A stretch of 64,000 nucleotides of DNA from positions 62,001 to 126,000 of the forward strand of contig NZ_LZSG01000064.1 of assembly GCF_001665395.1 (NCBI RefSeq). The letters run 5' to 3'. Shown piece by piece: positions 35,630-43,378 of the stretch. How positions within the stretch are numbered: the first letter of the stretch is position 1; each line of letters starts with the position of its first letter. The notes below the pieces were generated by a model, which did no database searches, was not told the DNA's origin, and worked only from the letters and a program-made list of their open reading frames with translations. Source of the stretch: Mycobacterium sp. 1164966.3. Lineage in GTDB: Bacteria; Actinomycetota; Actinomycetes; Mycobacteriales; Mycobacteriaceae. The translations under genes and the position numbers were made by a program.

Positions 35630-35986
35630 ATGACCATAGACACCGTCTTCATCGCGGTCACGGCCACCACCGCCGTCGTCACCGCGGGAGTCGCCATCGC
35701 CGACTTCGTTCCCGCCAACTTCGTGCTGGCCAACTCGGCCGAGGTGAGCGTGCCCCGATCGTGGTTACCGGCACTCGGGGCGGCCAAACTGGCCGGCGCC
35801 GTCGGGCTGGTCGTCGGGCTTCTTGGCTTGCGGGCGTTGGGAATTGCCGCCGCGGCCGGCCTGGTTTTGTTCTTCGTCGGCGCGGTTGCGACCCACTTGA
35901 GGGCCAAGGTGCTCTACAACATCGCCTTCCCCGGCGCCTACCTGCTGCTGTCCACCGCGTCGCTGGCGCTGATGGTGACCCGTTGA
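35630..35986 (+). CDS. DoxX-like membrane protein
   Basis: This 118-residue protein has four membrane helices (FIAVTATTAVVTAGVAIADFV, LGAAKLAGAVGLVVGLLG, GIAAAAGLVLFFVGAVATHL, AYLLLSTASLALMV). It belongs to the DoxX-like group, often encoded beside ECF41 or other sigma factors. The biochemical role is undefined; some DoxX members act with thiol or oxidant-sensing systems. It is the probable target of the divergent sigma factor. Confidence 0.82.
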   Translation: MTIDTVFIAVTATTAVVTAGVAIADFVPANFVLANSAEVSVPRSWLPALGAAKLAGAVGLVVGLLGLRALGIAAAAGLVLFFVGAVATHLRAKVLYNIAFPGAYLLLSTASLALMVTR

Positions 35987-36015
35987 TCGGTGTGGCGCCG
36001 TGGTGAGCAGCGCGA

Positions 36016-36816
36016 TCAGGCCGGAAAGAAGCGGAGCCGGTTGATGCTGTTACCCCCCCATGCCGTGTCGGCGAACAGGATGCCGCGCCCGTGAGTCGTG
36101 TTAAGCCCGACCGTGACCGTGGACCCCGCGCCGTTGATCTTGGTCCAGCTGGCACCGTTGAGTTGCTCGATGAGCTCGACGATGTCAAACGGGTCGCGGT
36201 CGCCCAAAGTGATTGCTGCAGTAGAGGATAGCGCACGGGTCGCCGCGGACTTGTCGCCCCGCGCGACGGCCCGCACGAAATTCTCCACCAGACGCTTGTG
36301 ACGCGCACCCGGACGCCGAAAGCCCGCCAGGAAACCGGCGGCGCCGCCCAGACCCTGATTGCTCAACAAACCTCGGGACAGTTTCACGGCGGGGCCCAGC
36401 GCGGACCGTCCGGATCGCAAGAACTGCAGCATCATCGCGGGCAGTTCCCAATAGGCCCGCAGGTGAGCAATCTTCCACTCGCCGTTGACCTCTCGGAGGT
36501 CGTAGCGCAGAAACGCGGGAATGTACATCGTCATGCCGGGGCCCATCGCCACCTCCAGTTCGAGATCGCGCAGCACAACGGAGCCGCAGACGATATCGAG
36601 GTCGCGATGAAATTTGATGTCCCGCGGACCGATGAAGGTGTCGTAGAAGCGCTCGATCCGGTCATGCCCCGCGTGCGGCTGCGATCCCACCGGGTCTTCA
36701 ACCCGGGCGTCGCTGGTGAACAGCTGCACCCAGCCGTCGCGGTCGTGCGCGCCGGCTGCCTGTGGGGATCGCTCCACTGTGGCCAGCAGATCGTCGCGAT
36801 TCTTCGGTGCTGCCAT
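36016..36816 (-). CDS. SnoaL-like protein (Rv2042c-like)
   Basis: The protein is 266 residues from ATG 36816, which shares its first base with the pncA stop. The N-terminal half has a SnoaL/ketosteroid-isomerase pattern (DGWVQLFTSDARVEDPVGSQPHAGHDRIERFYDTFIG, LREVNGEWKIAHLRAYWELPAMMLQF). The C-terminal half has a second NTF2-like unit (VENFVRAVARGDKSAATRALSSTAAITLGD). It matches Rv2042c of M. tuberculosis in size and position behind pncA. Function unknown. Confidence 0.85.
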   Translation of the reverse strand: MAAPKNRDDLLATVERSPQAAGAHDRDGWVQLFTSDARVEDPVGSQPHAGHDRIERFYDTFIGPRDIKFHRDLDIVCGSVVLRDLELEVAMGPGMTMYIPAFLRYDLREVNGEWKIAHLRAYWELPAMMLQFLRSGRSALGPAVKLSRGLLSNQGLGGAAGFLAGFRRPGARHKRLVENFVRAVARGDKSAATRALSSTAAITLGDRDPFDIVELIEQLNGASWTKINGAGSTVTVGLNTTHGRGILFADTAWGGNSINRLRFFPA

Positions 36817-37376
36817 CAGCCGCTCCCGACCAGTGCGATGCCGGCTCCGCGCATCTCCACCAGCGCCTTTTCGGTGGTATCGTCCGACACTCCCGCTGTC
36901 AGGTCCACCAAAACGCGGGTGGCCAAGCCGATTCTTGCGGCGTCCTCGGCGGTCCGCCGGACACAGTGATCGGTGGCCAGCCCCACTATGTCGACCTGGT
37001 CGATTCCGCGCTGCCGCAGCCATTCGAGCAGCGGAGTCCCGTTGTCGTCGACGCCTTCGAAGCCGCTGTAACCGGCGTCGTAGGCGCCTTTCCGGAAGAC
37101 CGCCTCGATGCGGCCGGTGTCGAGGTCGGGATGAAACTCCGCACCCGCGGTTTCGGCGATGCAATGCGGTGGCCACGACGACGAATAGTCCGGCCGGTCA
37201 GAGAAATGGTCGCCCGGGTCGATGTGGAAGTCCTTGGTAGCCAGCACATGCTGGTAACCCGGGTCACCGGCGAGGTACTCGTTGATGGCGCGTGCCACGG
37301 CAGCACCGCCGCTGACCGCCAGCGAACCCCCTTCGCAGAAATCGTTCTGCACGTCGACGATGATCAGGGCTCGCAC
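36816..37376 (-). CDS. pncA: Nicotinamidase/pyrazinamidase
   Basis: This 186-residue amidase deamidates nicotinamide to nicotinate for NAD recycling and also activates pyrazinamide. Catalytic residues D8, K96 and C138 and metal ligands D49, H51, H57 and H71 are all at the positions of the M. tuberculosis enzyme, in the segments VDVQNDFC, ATKDFHIDPGDHF, FRKGAYDAGYSGF and LATDHCVR. Histidine 57 is present, so it lacks the change that makes M. bovis enzyme inactive. It heads a pair with the Rv2042c-like gene. Confidence 0.97.
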   Translation of the reverse strand: MRALIIVDVQNDFCEGGSLAVSGGAAVARAINEYLAGDPGYQHVLATKDFHIDPGDHFSDRPDYSSSWPPHCIAETAGAEFHPDLDTGRIEAVFRKGAYDAGYSGFEGVDDNGTPLLEWLRQRGIDQVDIVGLATDHCVRRTAEDAARIGLATRVLVDLTAGVSDDTTEKALVEMRGAGIALVGSG

Positions 37377-37459
37377 AGGTCAACCCTAGCCTCGGGAGAG
37401 CCCTGCCCACCTGCAGCCAGGATTTGTTTGCCAGTCAGCCAGTGGGGTAATCCACCGCC

Positions 37460-38512
37460 ATGTTGATCCGTAGAATCGCGCGACCCATGCTGTCGGCAGT
37501 GTTCATCGGCCAAGGAGTCGACTCCCTACTCAACCCCAAGAGGGCGGCGCAAGCCGCCGCGCCCGCGATAGACGGCCTGCGCTCCATGCCGGATGCGGTG
37601 AGCAGCAACGTTCCGAGCGATCCCGAGACGTTCGCAAAGATCACTGCCGGCGTCCAGATCGGCGGTGGGTTGCTGCTCGCCGCCGGCCGGATGCCCCGCG
37701 TCGCGTCGGCCGCCTTGGCGCTCACCGTGCTACCGGCCAACCTGGGCGCGCACATGTTCTGGACCGAATCAGACCCCGAACGCAAAGCCGAGCAGCGGCG
37801 TGCGTTCCTGGCCGACGTCAGCCTGCTCGGTGGGCTGATCATCGCGTCGGCCGACACCGAGGGCAGACCGTCACTCGGCTGGCGCGGTCGCCGAGCCGCA
37901 GAGCGGCTGTCCGAACGGGTGTCTTCTGCACTGCCCGGATCTGACGACGGCCTGCTCGACTCGGACCTCGGCGAGAAGATCGTGCACGGCCTGCAAGCCG
38001 GCGCCGAGCGCGGTCGCGAACTCGCCAGTACCGCTGCCGAACGGAGCGCGCCATATGCCGAAGCCGCCCTCGAACGTGGCCGCGAATTGGCCAGCACGGC
38101 GGCCGAACGAAGCGCGCCTTACGCCGAAGCCGCGCTCGAGCGTGGCCGCGAGCTTGCCAGCACTACCGCCGAACGAAGCGCGCCGCTGGCCAAAAAAGCA
38201 CGCAAGCGCTCCAAGAAGCTGGCCGAGGCCGCCCGCGAACGCGGACTGGACCTCGCCGAGACCACTCGGGAACGCGGGCTGGACCTGGCCGAGGCCGCCC
38301 GGGAACGCGGACTGGACCTCGCCGAGATTGCCCGCGAGCGTGGGCTGGACTTCGCCGAAACTGCTCGGGAGCGCGGGGGCGAGTGGGCTGACACCGCGGC
38401 GGCCCGTGGCAGTGCGTGGGCCGACGTGGCGCGGGACCGGATTGACGACGTGGCCATCGACGGCCGTACACGGCGCAAACTCCGGCGCAAGGTCAAGCGC
38501 CGCTTGCGCTAG
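37460..38512 (+). CDS. DoxX family protein with long helical repeats
   Basis: This 350-residue protein has a DoxX membrane domain at residues 1-130 (RRIARPMLSAVFIGQGVDSLLNPKRAAQAA, GVQIGGGLLLAAGRMPRVASAALALTVLPANLGAHMFW). It then has about 170 residues of tandem amphipathic repeats, three of 22 residues (ERGRELASTAAERSAPYAEA) and about six of 11 (ARERGLDLAEA), ending in a basic RRKLRRKVKRRLR. The tail should form a long charged helix on the cytoplasmic side. M. tuberculosis has only a small gene at this site. Role unknown. Confidence 0.85.
   Translation: MLIRRIARPMLSAVFIGQGVDSLLNPKRAAQAAAPAIDGLRSMPDAVSSNVPSDPETFAKITAGVQIGGGLLLAAGRMPRVASAALALTVLPANLGAHMFWTESDPERKAEQRRAFLADVSLLGGLIIASADTEGRPSLGWRGRRAAERLSERVSSALPGSDDGLLDSDLGEKIVHGLQAGAERGRELASTAAERSAPYAEAALERGRELASTAAERSAPYAEAALERGRELASTTAERSAPLAKKARKRSKKLAEAARERGLDLAETTRERGLDLAEAARERGLDLAEIARERGLDFAETARERGGEWADTAAARGSAWADVARDRIDDVAIDGRTRRKLRRKVKRRLR
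38006..38450 (+). repeat. 66-bp and 33-bp tandem repeats within the DoxX gene
   Basis: Three 66-base units begin at 38006, 38072 and 38138, each coding a GRELAST-type 22-residue block with only scattered third-base changes. From 38204 to about 38450 there are 33-base units coding ARERGLDLAE-type 11-residue blocks. The copy number may vary between strains. Confidence 0.85.
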
Positions 38513-38532
38513 CTAGCGCCCACCTCACTCGT

Positions 38533-38589
38533 CGAACGTGGGGTTTATGCACGAAAATCATCACAACGCGTGCGTTAACCCCACGTTCG
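38533..38589. repeat. Long bipartite hairpin at gene junction
   Basis: A 13-base arm (CGAACGTGGGGTT, 38533-38545) is perfectly complementary to 38577-38589. Inside it, GCACG at 38549-38553 pairs with 38569-38573 around a 15-base loop, with a three-by-three internal bulge. The right arm covers the last codons and stop of the gluconokinase gene. It has no T run, so it may be a mobile or repeated palindrome rather than a simple terminator. Confidence 0.7.
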
Positions 38590-39066
38590 GCGCACCCATG
38601 CGTCCACGATGGACTGGACGTCCTGGTCGGCATCGATAGTGATCCCTGCCTCGTCGTCGTCGAGCGGTTCGAGATCGTCGAATTGCGACCGCAGCAGTGC
38701 CGCAGGCATGAAATGGTCTGGCCTGCTTGCCAATCGGTGCTGGATCAGCTCCGGTGAACCGCTGAGGTGTAGAAACTCGGTGCCCGGCCGGTGCTGACGC
38801 AGCTGGTCGCGGTATTTGCGTTTGAGCGCCGAACAACTCGCCACCCCGCCGTCGGTATGGTCGGCCAGCCAGTCACCGACCCGTTCCAGCCAGGGGTAGC
38901 GGTCGTCGTCGTCGAGCGGTTGGCCTGCGGTCATTTTCGCGATGTTGGCCTGCGGGTGCAGGCTGTCGGCGTCCACGAAGGGCACCCGAAGCCGTTGTGC
39001 GAGTGCGGCACCCACCGTGGACTTGCCCGAGCCGGAGACACCCATCACCACGGCTGTCTTGGACAT
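38575..39066 (-). CDS. gntK: Gluconokinase
   Basis: This 163-residue P-loop kinase has Walker A VVMGVSGSGKSTVGAALAQRL at the start, the acceptor segment DADSLHPQANIAKMTAGQPLDDDDRYPWL and SALKRKYRDQLR. Together they identify the GntK subfamily that phosphorylates gluconate to 6-phosphogluconate. Length matches the family. A gluconate transporter is not nearby. It is four bases downstream of the kinase-lipocalin fusion gene on the same strand, so it is probably co-transcribed. Confidence 0.92.
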   Translation of the reverse strand: MSKTAVVMGVSGSGKSTVGAALAQRLRVPFVDADSLHPQANIAKMTAGQPLDDDDRYPWLERVGDWLADHTDGGVASCSALKRKYRDQLRQHRPGTEFLHLSGSPELIQHRLASRPDHFMPAALLRSQFDDLEPLDDDEAGITIDADQDVQSIVDAWVRRTWG

Positions 39067-39070
39067 GTGC

Positions 39071-41086
39071 TCACGCCTGGTTGCGGTTCCATTCCATCCA
39101 GCCGACGCCGGTGCGCCCGTCCGCGGTGCTGACGCTGACCCAGGCCCGCGGGAAATGGCTTACCCGTCCATCGTTGGACGTCAGGAGCACCGGGGCGTGT
39201 GCGACGATGTCGATACTCGCCGCGACGGCACCTGGTTCGAGATTCAACGTCGTTGGTTGCGGTAACCCATTGGCGGCGAAGGCTTCTCGAGTGTTCACCG
39301 TCTGAAGCTCCGCGATCTGGCCGCCGGGGCCCTGGACGTAGCCGATGCCCATCGCGGGAATGTTCGGAATCTTGACCTGCAGCCCGTGCAGATGGCTGCC
39401 GTCGTCCAGGTGCAGCGCGCTCCACATCCAGTCCATGCTCCACCAGTCGCGTAGCCCCCAGGAGTGATCACGCTGTCCGGGAGCCGCGTCGATGCGGTAG
39501 GTCTTGTCGTCGACAGTGACCGTTCCCGAGACGGTGCACGGGATCTCGTAGCGTGTGGTCACCCGGTACTTGTACGGGATGCCGTCGGTGGCCCACTCCA
39601 AATTCATCGCCACCGCGACGGGAGCGCCGGGTTCGCCGCGCAACAGGGCCGACGGGTCGGGATAAGCCTGTCCCCGTCCGCGCAGCTCGACGCGATAGGT
39701 CTGCAGCGGCAAACCGGCCGAGTGGCCGACTTCGAGGGCGCTACCGCGCAGCACCCACGGGTCTTCGGGCAGCGGGGCTTCGACGTCGACGAGCGCGATG
39801 GTCGGCAGGTCGGGCCCGCACAGCAGCGCGTGCACCCACGCCGTCCGCTGGTTCGCAACCAGCCCCACCCGGAACCAACCACCCAATCCCTGTGCCGCAT
39901 CGACGAAGTCGGCGTACCAGCTCTCGCTCCACAGCGGTTCGGCGGTAGCGGTATGAGCGAGTTCGTCTTCATCCGACGGCCGCAGCGGCTCCGGCACTGC
40001 GCCAGCCGGCGCAGCGGGCAACGTTGCCAGCGCGTCGGTGTCCAGCACCTGGTCGCAGTGCCGCTGCAGCATCGTCATGAACATCTGGTCGCCCCGATCG
40101 GTGCGTTCCACCAGCATCGACGAGACGATTGCCATCATCACTCCGAAAAAGCTCTGCCGCCGCACTCCTTCGCGGACGTCGGCCAGCGTGATCGGGGCGC
40201 CGGGACCGAGCGCGTCGTGATATGCCCGCAGCAATGTGTCGTGCTGTTCGCGGCGATTCGGCGTCGGCAGGGCGCAGCCGAGGAAGTATGCCAGGTCGGT
40301 CAGCGCCGGCCCCCACGAGACGGTCTGCCAATCGACCACGGTCAGCGCCCGGTCGGCTCCCGCCCGGCCGAACAACATGTTGTCCAGCCGGTAATCCCCG
40401 TGCACCAGGCCCTGCACGCCGCCGTTCGATGCGCCCTGGTAGGCGTCGAATGCGCCCACCAGGGCTTCGCACACCACGCGGTGGCCCGGGGCGATCCGGT
40501 CGGCGTAGCGGTCGATGAATCCGGCATAGAGCGCAGTGATCGTCGCCTGGTTCAGGGGAGCCTCGCGGTTGAGCCACGGCGCTTCGGCCAGCGTCTCGTC
40601 TCCCAGCAGCGGGCCGTGCAAGCGGCCCAATTCGGCGACCGCAATCGCCGCCTGTTCGGTTGTGGCACCGGCAATTTCGTCGCCGACGACCGCCGGGCCG
40701 GCGTCGCCGAGCAACAAGTCGAATGCGCCCGTCGACGCGTCGACGACCGCGTGGTAGCACGGCGCTATCGGTCCGCCGAGCCGTGGCGCGACGTCCCGGT
40801 AGAAGCGGACTTCGCGTTCGTAAAGGCCCAGTGCCAAACCGGTCTGCCGGCTCACCGTGTCGGTGGCCGCGACCTTCAGCACCACCGACCCGGGACGGCC
40901 GGGTTCGCCCTGCGGGTCCGCGTACGTCAGGAGGACGCGGTAGCACTCGCTCATCTGCCCGGTGCCGATGCGCTCTAGGGCGAAATCGGCGACGGTTCCG
41001 GCGCCGATCGTGGTGGTCAGCCATGGGGCGGTGAGATCGCTGGGCCGTTCGATGATGTGGGTGTCGTGCTCGGGGCCGGGAGCCAT
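39071..41086 (-). CDS. Fusion of APH/ecdysteroid-kinase-like domain with a DUF7064/7065-like domain
   Basis: The protein is 671 residues from ATG 41086, five bases after lipT; a longer frame would overlap lipT and is rejected. Residues about 10-345 form an aminoglycoside phosphotransferase/ecdysteroid-kinase-like fold with Brenner motif VHGDYRLDNMLFG and metal motif TVVDWQTVSWGPALTDLAYFLG. Residues about 360-671 resemble the beta-rich DUF7064/7065 proteins (YKYRVTTRYEIPCTVSGTVTV, RDHSWGLRDWWSMDWMWSALHLDDG). The C-terminal half is often a separate gene beside such kinases. The combination suggests a lipid or terpenoid small-molecule modifying enzyme, but no substrate is known. Confidence 0.75.
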   Translation of the reverse strand: MAPGPEHDTHIIERPSDLTAPWLTTTIGAGTVADFALERIGTGQMSECYRVLLTYADPQGEPGRPGSVVLKVAATDTVSRQTGLALGLYEREVRFYRDVAPRLGGPIAPCYHAVVDASTGAFDLLLGDAGPAVVGDEIAGATTEQAAIAVAELGRLHGPLLGDETLAEAPWLNREAPLNQATITALYAGFIDRYADRIAPGHRVVCEALVGAFDAYQGASNGGVQGLVHGDYRLDNMLFGRAGADRALTVVDWQTVSWGPALTDLAYFLGCALPTPNRREQHDTLLRAYHDALGPGAPITLADVREGVRRQSFFGVMMAIVSSMLVERTDRGDQMFMTMLQRHCDQVLDTDALATLPAAPAGAVPEPLRPSDEDELAHTATAEPLWSESWYADFVDAAQGLGGWFRVGLVANQRTAWVHALLCGPDLPTIALVDVEAPLPEDPWVLRGSALEVGHSAGLPLQTYRVELRGRGQAYPDPSALLRGEPGAPVAVAMNLEWATDGIPYKYRVTTRYEIPCTVSGTVTVDDKTYRIDAAPGQRDHSWGLRDWWSMDWMWSALHLDDGSHLHGLQVKIPNIPAMGIGYVQGPGGQIAELQTVNTREAFAANGLPQPTTLNLEPGAVAASIDIVAHAPVLLTSNDGRVSHFPRAWVSVSTADGRTGVGWMEWNRNQA

Positions 41087-41091
41087 GAGGA

Positions 41092-42609
41092 TCAGCGTGC
41101 CAGTGAGAAGCCGTCCCAGGCCATCCGGCGGTGCTGGTGCGGGTCGAACTCGACGCGGCACTTGCGATCGAAAACCATCACGGCACGGTCGGTTCGGGTG
41201 TAGGCCGGCCAGTCGTCGCCCGGAATTCCGGTGCGGCTGAACGCCTGCCAACGCCGTTGTACCTGATTGCTGACCCGCAGCGCGTTGCGCCGATCGGCCG
41301 CCGCGGTGAGCAACGCGCCGAACCGGGTGCGGTAGATGTCGAAGACGGCGAACAGCTCGGTGGCATGGGTCGCTCCGAACCCTGACCAGCGCAACGTCCG
41401 CGGTGCATAGTCATATCGATACAGATAGGTGGGCGCGTGGTCGCCATGGGCCTCGGCAATCTGCCACGCCGCCGAGCTGAAGGCGAAGTCACCGCCGAGC
41501 TGGATGCATGCCGACGAAGCGGGGTAATCCGGGTAGGCGGCGGTAATGCGTTGGCGGGCATCGGGTTCGGCGTCGGCGAGCAGTTCTTCGACCATCGATT
41601 CGTTGGTCGGCAGCATGGGCAGGAAGCGGGTGAACAACCGGCCCTCCTCGGCGTTGGTCCCCACGATCAGCGGGAGCGGGTGTGCCCGGCCGGAGCGCAT
41701 CGCCTCGACCGGGTCCATCGGCAGCATGTCATCGCCGTAGACCGGACCAATCGGGAAGGCGCCCAATCTCTTTTGCATGCCCTGGTCGATCAGGCGGTGT
41801 TGCGCTTCCACCAGGTGCGCGGCGGATGCCCGCATCAGCGCGTCGGCGGCGTCCTCCCTGCGCGCGCCGAGCAGCTCGGCGAACCGGTTCGCGAACTCGG
41901 CCGCAACCTCTTTGGACCGCACCAGTCCCGACGCCGGGCTCTCCGAGATCGCCCGGGCGAACAGTCCTTTGGCGGCGGGCACCGCCAGCAACGTGGCGGT
42001 GATACACGCCCCCGCGCTCTCGCCGAAGATGGTGACATTGTCGGGATCGCCGCCGAATCCCGCGATGTTGTCCCGCACCCACTGCAACGCCAGGACCAAA
42101 TCCCGCAGGTACAGGTTGCTGTCGAAGATGATCTTGGGTGTCGATAGCGACGACAGATCCAAACATCCCAGCGCGCCGAGCCGGTAGTTCACCGACACGT
42201 ACACACAACCGCGGCGGGCCAACGCGGCACCGTCGTAGAGCGGCGTTGCCGAGCTACCCAGGAAATACCCACCGCCGTGGATGAAGACCATGACCGGCAA
42301 CGGTTCGCGGGCGGAGGCCTCGGGTGTGACCACGTTGAGAGTCAGGCAGTCCTCGCTCATCGGCTGGTACCTGCCTCCGAAACCCGATATGCCGAGCATC
42401 GTGTAGCGGCGCTGCTGGGGCGCACAGTTGCCGAAGCCGTGACAGTGGCGAACACCGGACCAGGGCTGGGCAGGTTGGGGCGCCGCCAGTCGCAGCGGCC
42501 CGACGGGTGGCCGGGCATACGGGATGGATCGCCACCGGTTCACGCCGTCGCGGGTGAACCCTTCGACGATGCCGGACGCTGTGTGTGCGCGGACGGTGCG
42601 CTCGTGCAT
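41092..42609 (-). CDS. lipT: Type B carboxylesterase LipT
   Basis: The protein is 505 residues from ATG 42609. The type B carboxylesterase features are the oxyanion segment VMVFIHGGGYFLGSS, the nucleophile motif VTIFGESAGACITATLL (Ser in GESAG), a glutamate in GTNAEEGRLF and a histidine in GATHATELFAVF. It hydrolyses short to medium acyl esters. It occupies the position of M. tuberculosis lipT (Rv2045c) next to lppI. No signal peptide is evident. Confidence 0.9.
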   Translation of the reverse strand: MHERTVRAHTASGIVEGFTRDGVNRWRSIPYARPPVGPLRLAAPQPAQPWSGVRHCHGFGNCAPQQRRYTMLGISGFGGRYQPMSEDCLTLNVVTPEASAREPLPVMVFIHGGGYFLGSSATPLYDGAALARRGCVYVSVNYRLGALGCLDLSSLSTPKIIFDSNLYLRDLVLALQWVRDNIAGFGGDPDNVTIFGESAGACITATLLAVPAAKGLFARAISESPASGLVRSKEVAAEFANRFAELLGARREDAADALMRASAAHLVEAQHRLIDQGMQKRLGAFPIGPVYGDDMLPMDPVEAMRSGRAHPLPLIVGTNAEEGRLFTRFLPMLPTNESMVEELLADAEPDARQRITAAYPDYPASSACIQLGGDFAFSSAAWQIAEAHGDHAPTYLYRYDYAPRTLRWSGFGATHATELFAVFDIYRTRFGALLTAAADRRNALRVSNQVQRRWQAFSRTGIPGDDWPAYTRTDRAVMVFDRKCRVEFDPHQHRRMAWDGFSLAR

Positions 42610-42688
42610 AACCCCGACCGTAGCCGACACCGCGTATCCAAAGCGGGCGGAGCGCCGCAAATCCGCCTACGGCGGTTAGCCTGGCGGG

Positions 42689-43378
42689 ATGCGGATCGCC
42701 GCGCTGGTCGCAGTGTCGTTGCTGGCTACCGGATGTTCGCACCCGGTTGGCGACCGGTCCGCACAGCCACACACCGGCGTTCCGACTTCCACTACCAGCG
42801 CGACCGCGAGTACGCCGGCGGGGCCATCGGCCGCACCGGTCGCGGGAGCGCCGATCGCCGCCGTCATCGCTTGGATCGAGGCTGGTCATCCCGTCGACCC
42901 CGGCGGTTACCACAGCGCGAGCCGGGCCGGCATCAGCACCCAACTCGGTACCGACATCGCGTTCGTTATGCCATCCGGACAATCCGACACGGGCCGGCCG
43001 GTGACCTGCATGACGGACTCCAAACACGCCGACGGCACGCTGTCCTGCCTGATCAGCCTGAACAATCCCCCACCCCGTCCCGAGACGGCCTATGGCGAGT
43101 GGAAGAGCGGCTGGGTGGACTTTGACGGCACCATCCTGCAGGTGGGGTCGGCCCGCGCCGATCCAGGTCCGTTCCTGTACGGCGACGGATCGCAGTTGTC
43201 CGACGGCGACTCGCTGGCGTTCGGTGACTACCGTTGCCGCGCCGACCGAGCCGGGGTTTTCTGCGTCAACTACGCCCACCAATCAGCCGTGCGGTTCAGC
43301 AGCGCCGGCATCGAGCCGTTCGGATGCCTGCGGTCAGTGCCGCCACCCGACGGCGTCGGTATCGCGTTCAGCTGCTGA
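42689..43378 (+). CDS. lppI: Lipoprotein LppI
   Basis: This 229-residue lipoprotein has a short signal (MRIAALVAVSLLATGC) with cysteine 16 for lipidation. A serine/threonine/proline-rich linker follows, then a folded domain with several cysteines (RPVTCMTDS, GTLSCLISLNNPPPRPE, GDYRCRADRAGVFCVNY, EPFGCLRS). Position next to lipT and Rv2047c matches lppI of M. tuberculosis. Function unknown, probably cell-envelope associated. Its 3' end overlaps the convergent Rv2047c-like gene by 11 bases. Confidence 0.88.
   Translation: MRIAALVAVSLLATGCSHPVGDRSAQPHTGVPTSTTSATASTPAGPSAAPVAGAPIAAVIAWIEAGHPVDPGGYHSASRAGISTQLGTDIAFVMPSGQSDTGRPVTCMTDSKHADGTLSCLISLNNPPPRPETAYGEWKSGWVDFDGTILQVGSARADPGPFLYGDGSQLSDGDSLAFGDYRCRADRAGVFCVNYAHQSAVRFSSAGIEPFGCLRSVPPPDGVGIAFSC

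Noticed and set aside
42664..42676. CCGCCTACGGCGG palindrome also found near position 44
   Set aside because: Short GC-rich palindromes like this recur by chance, and the first copy is inside a coding region.
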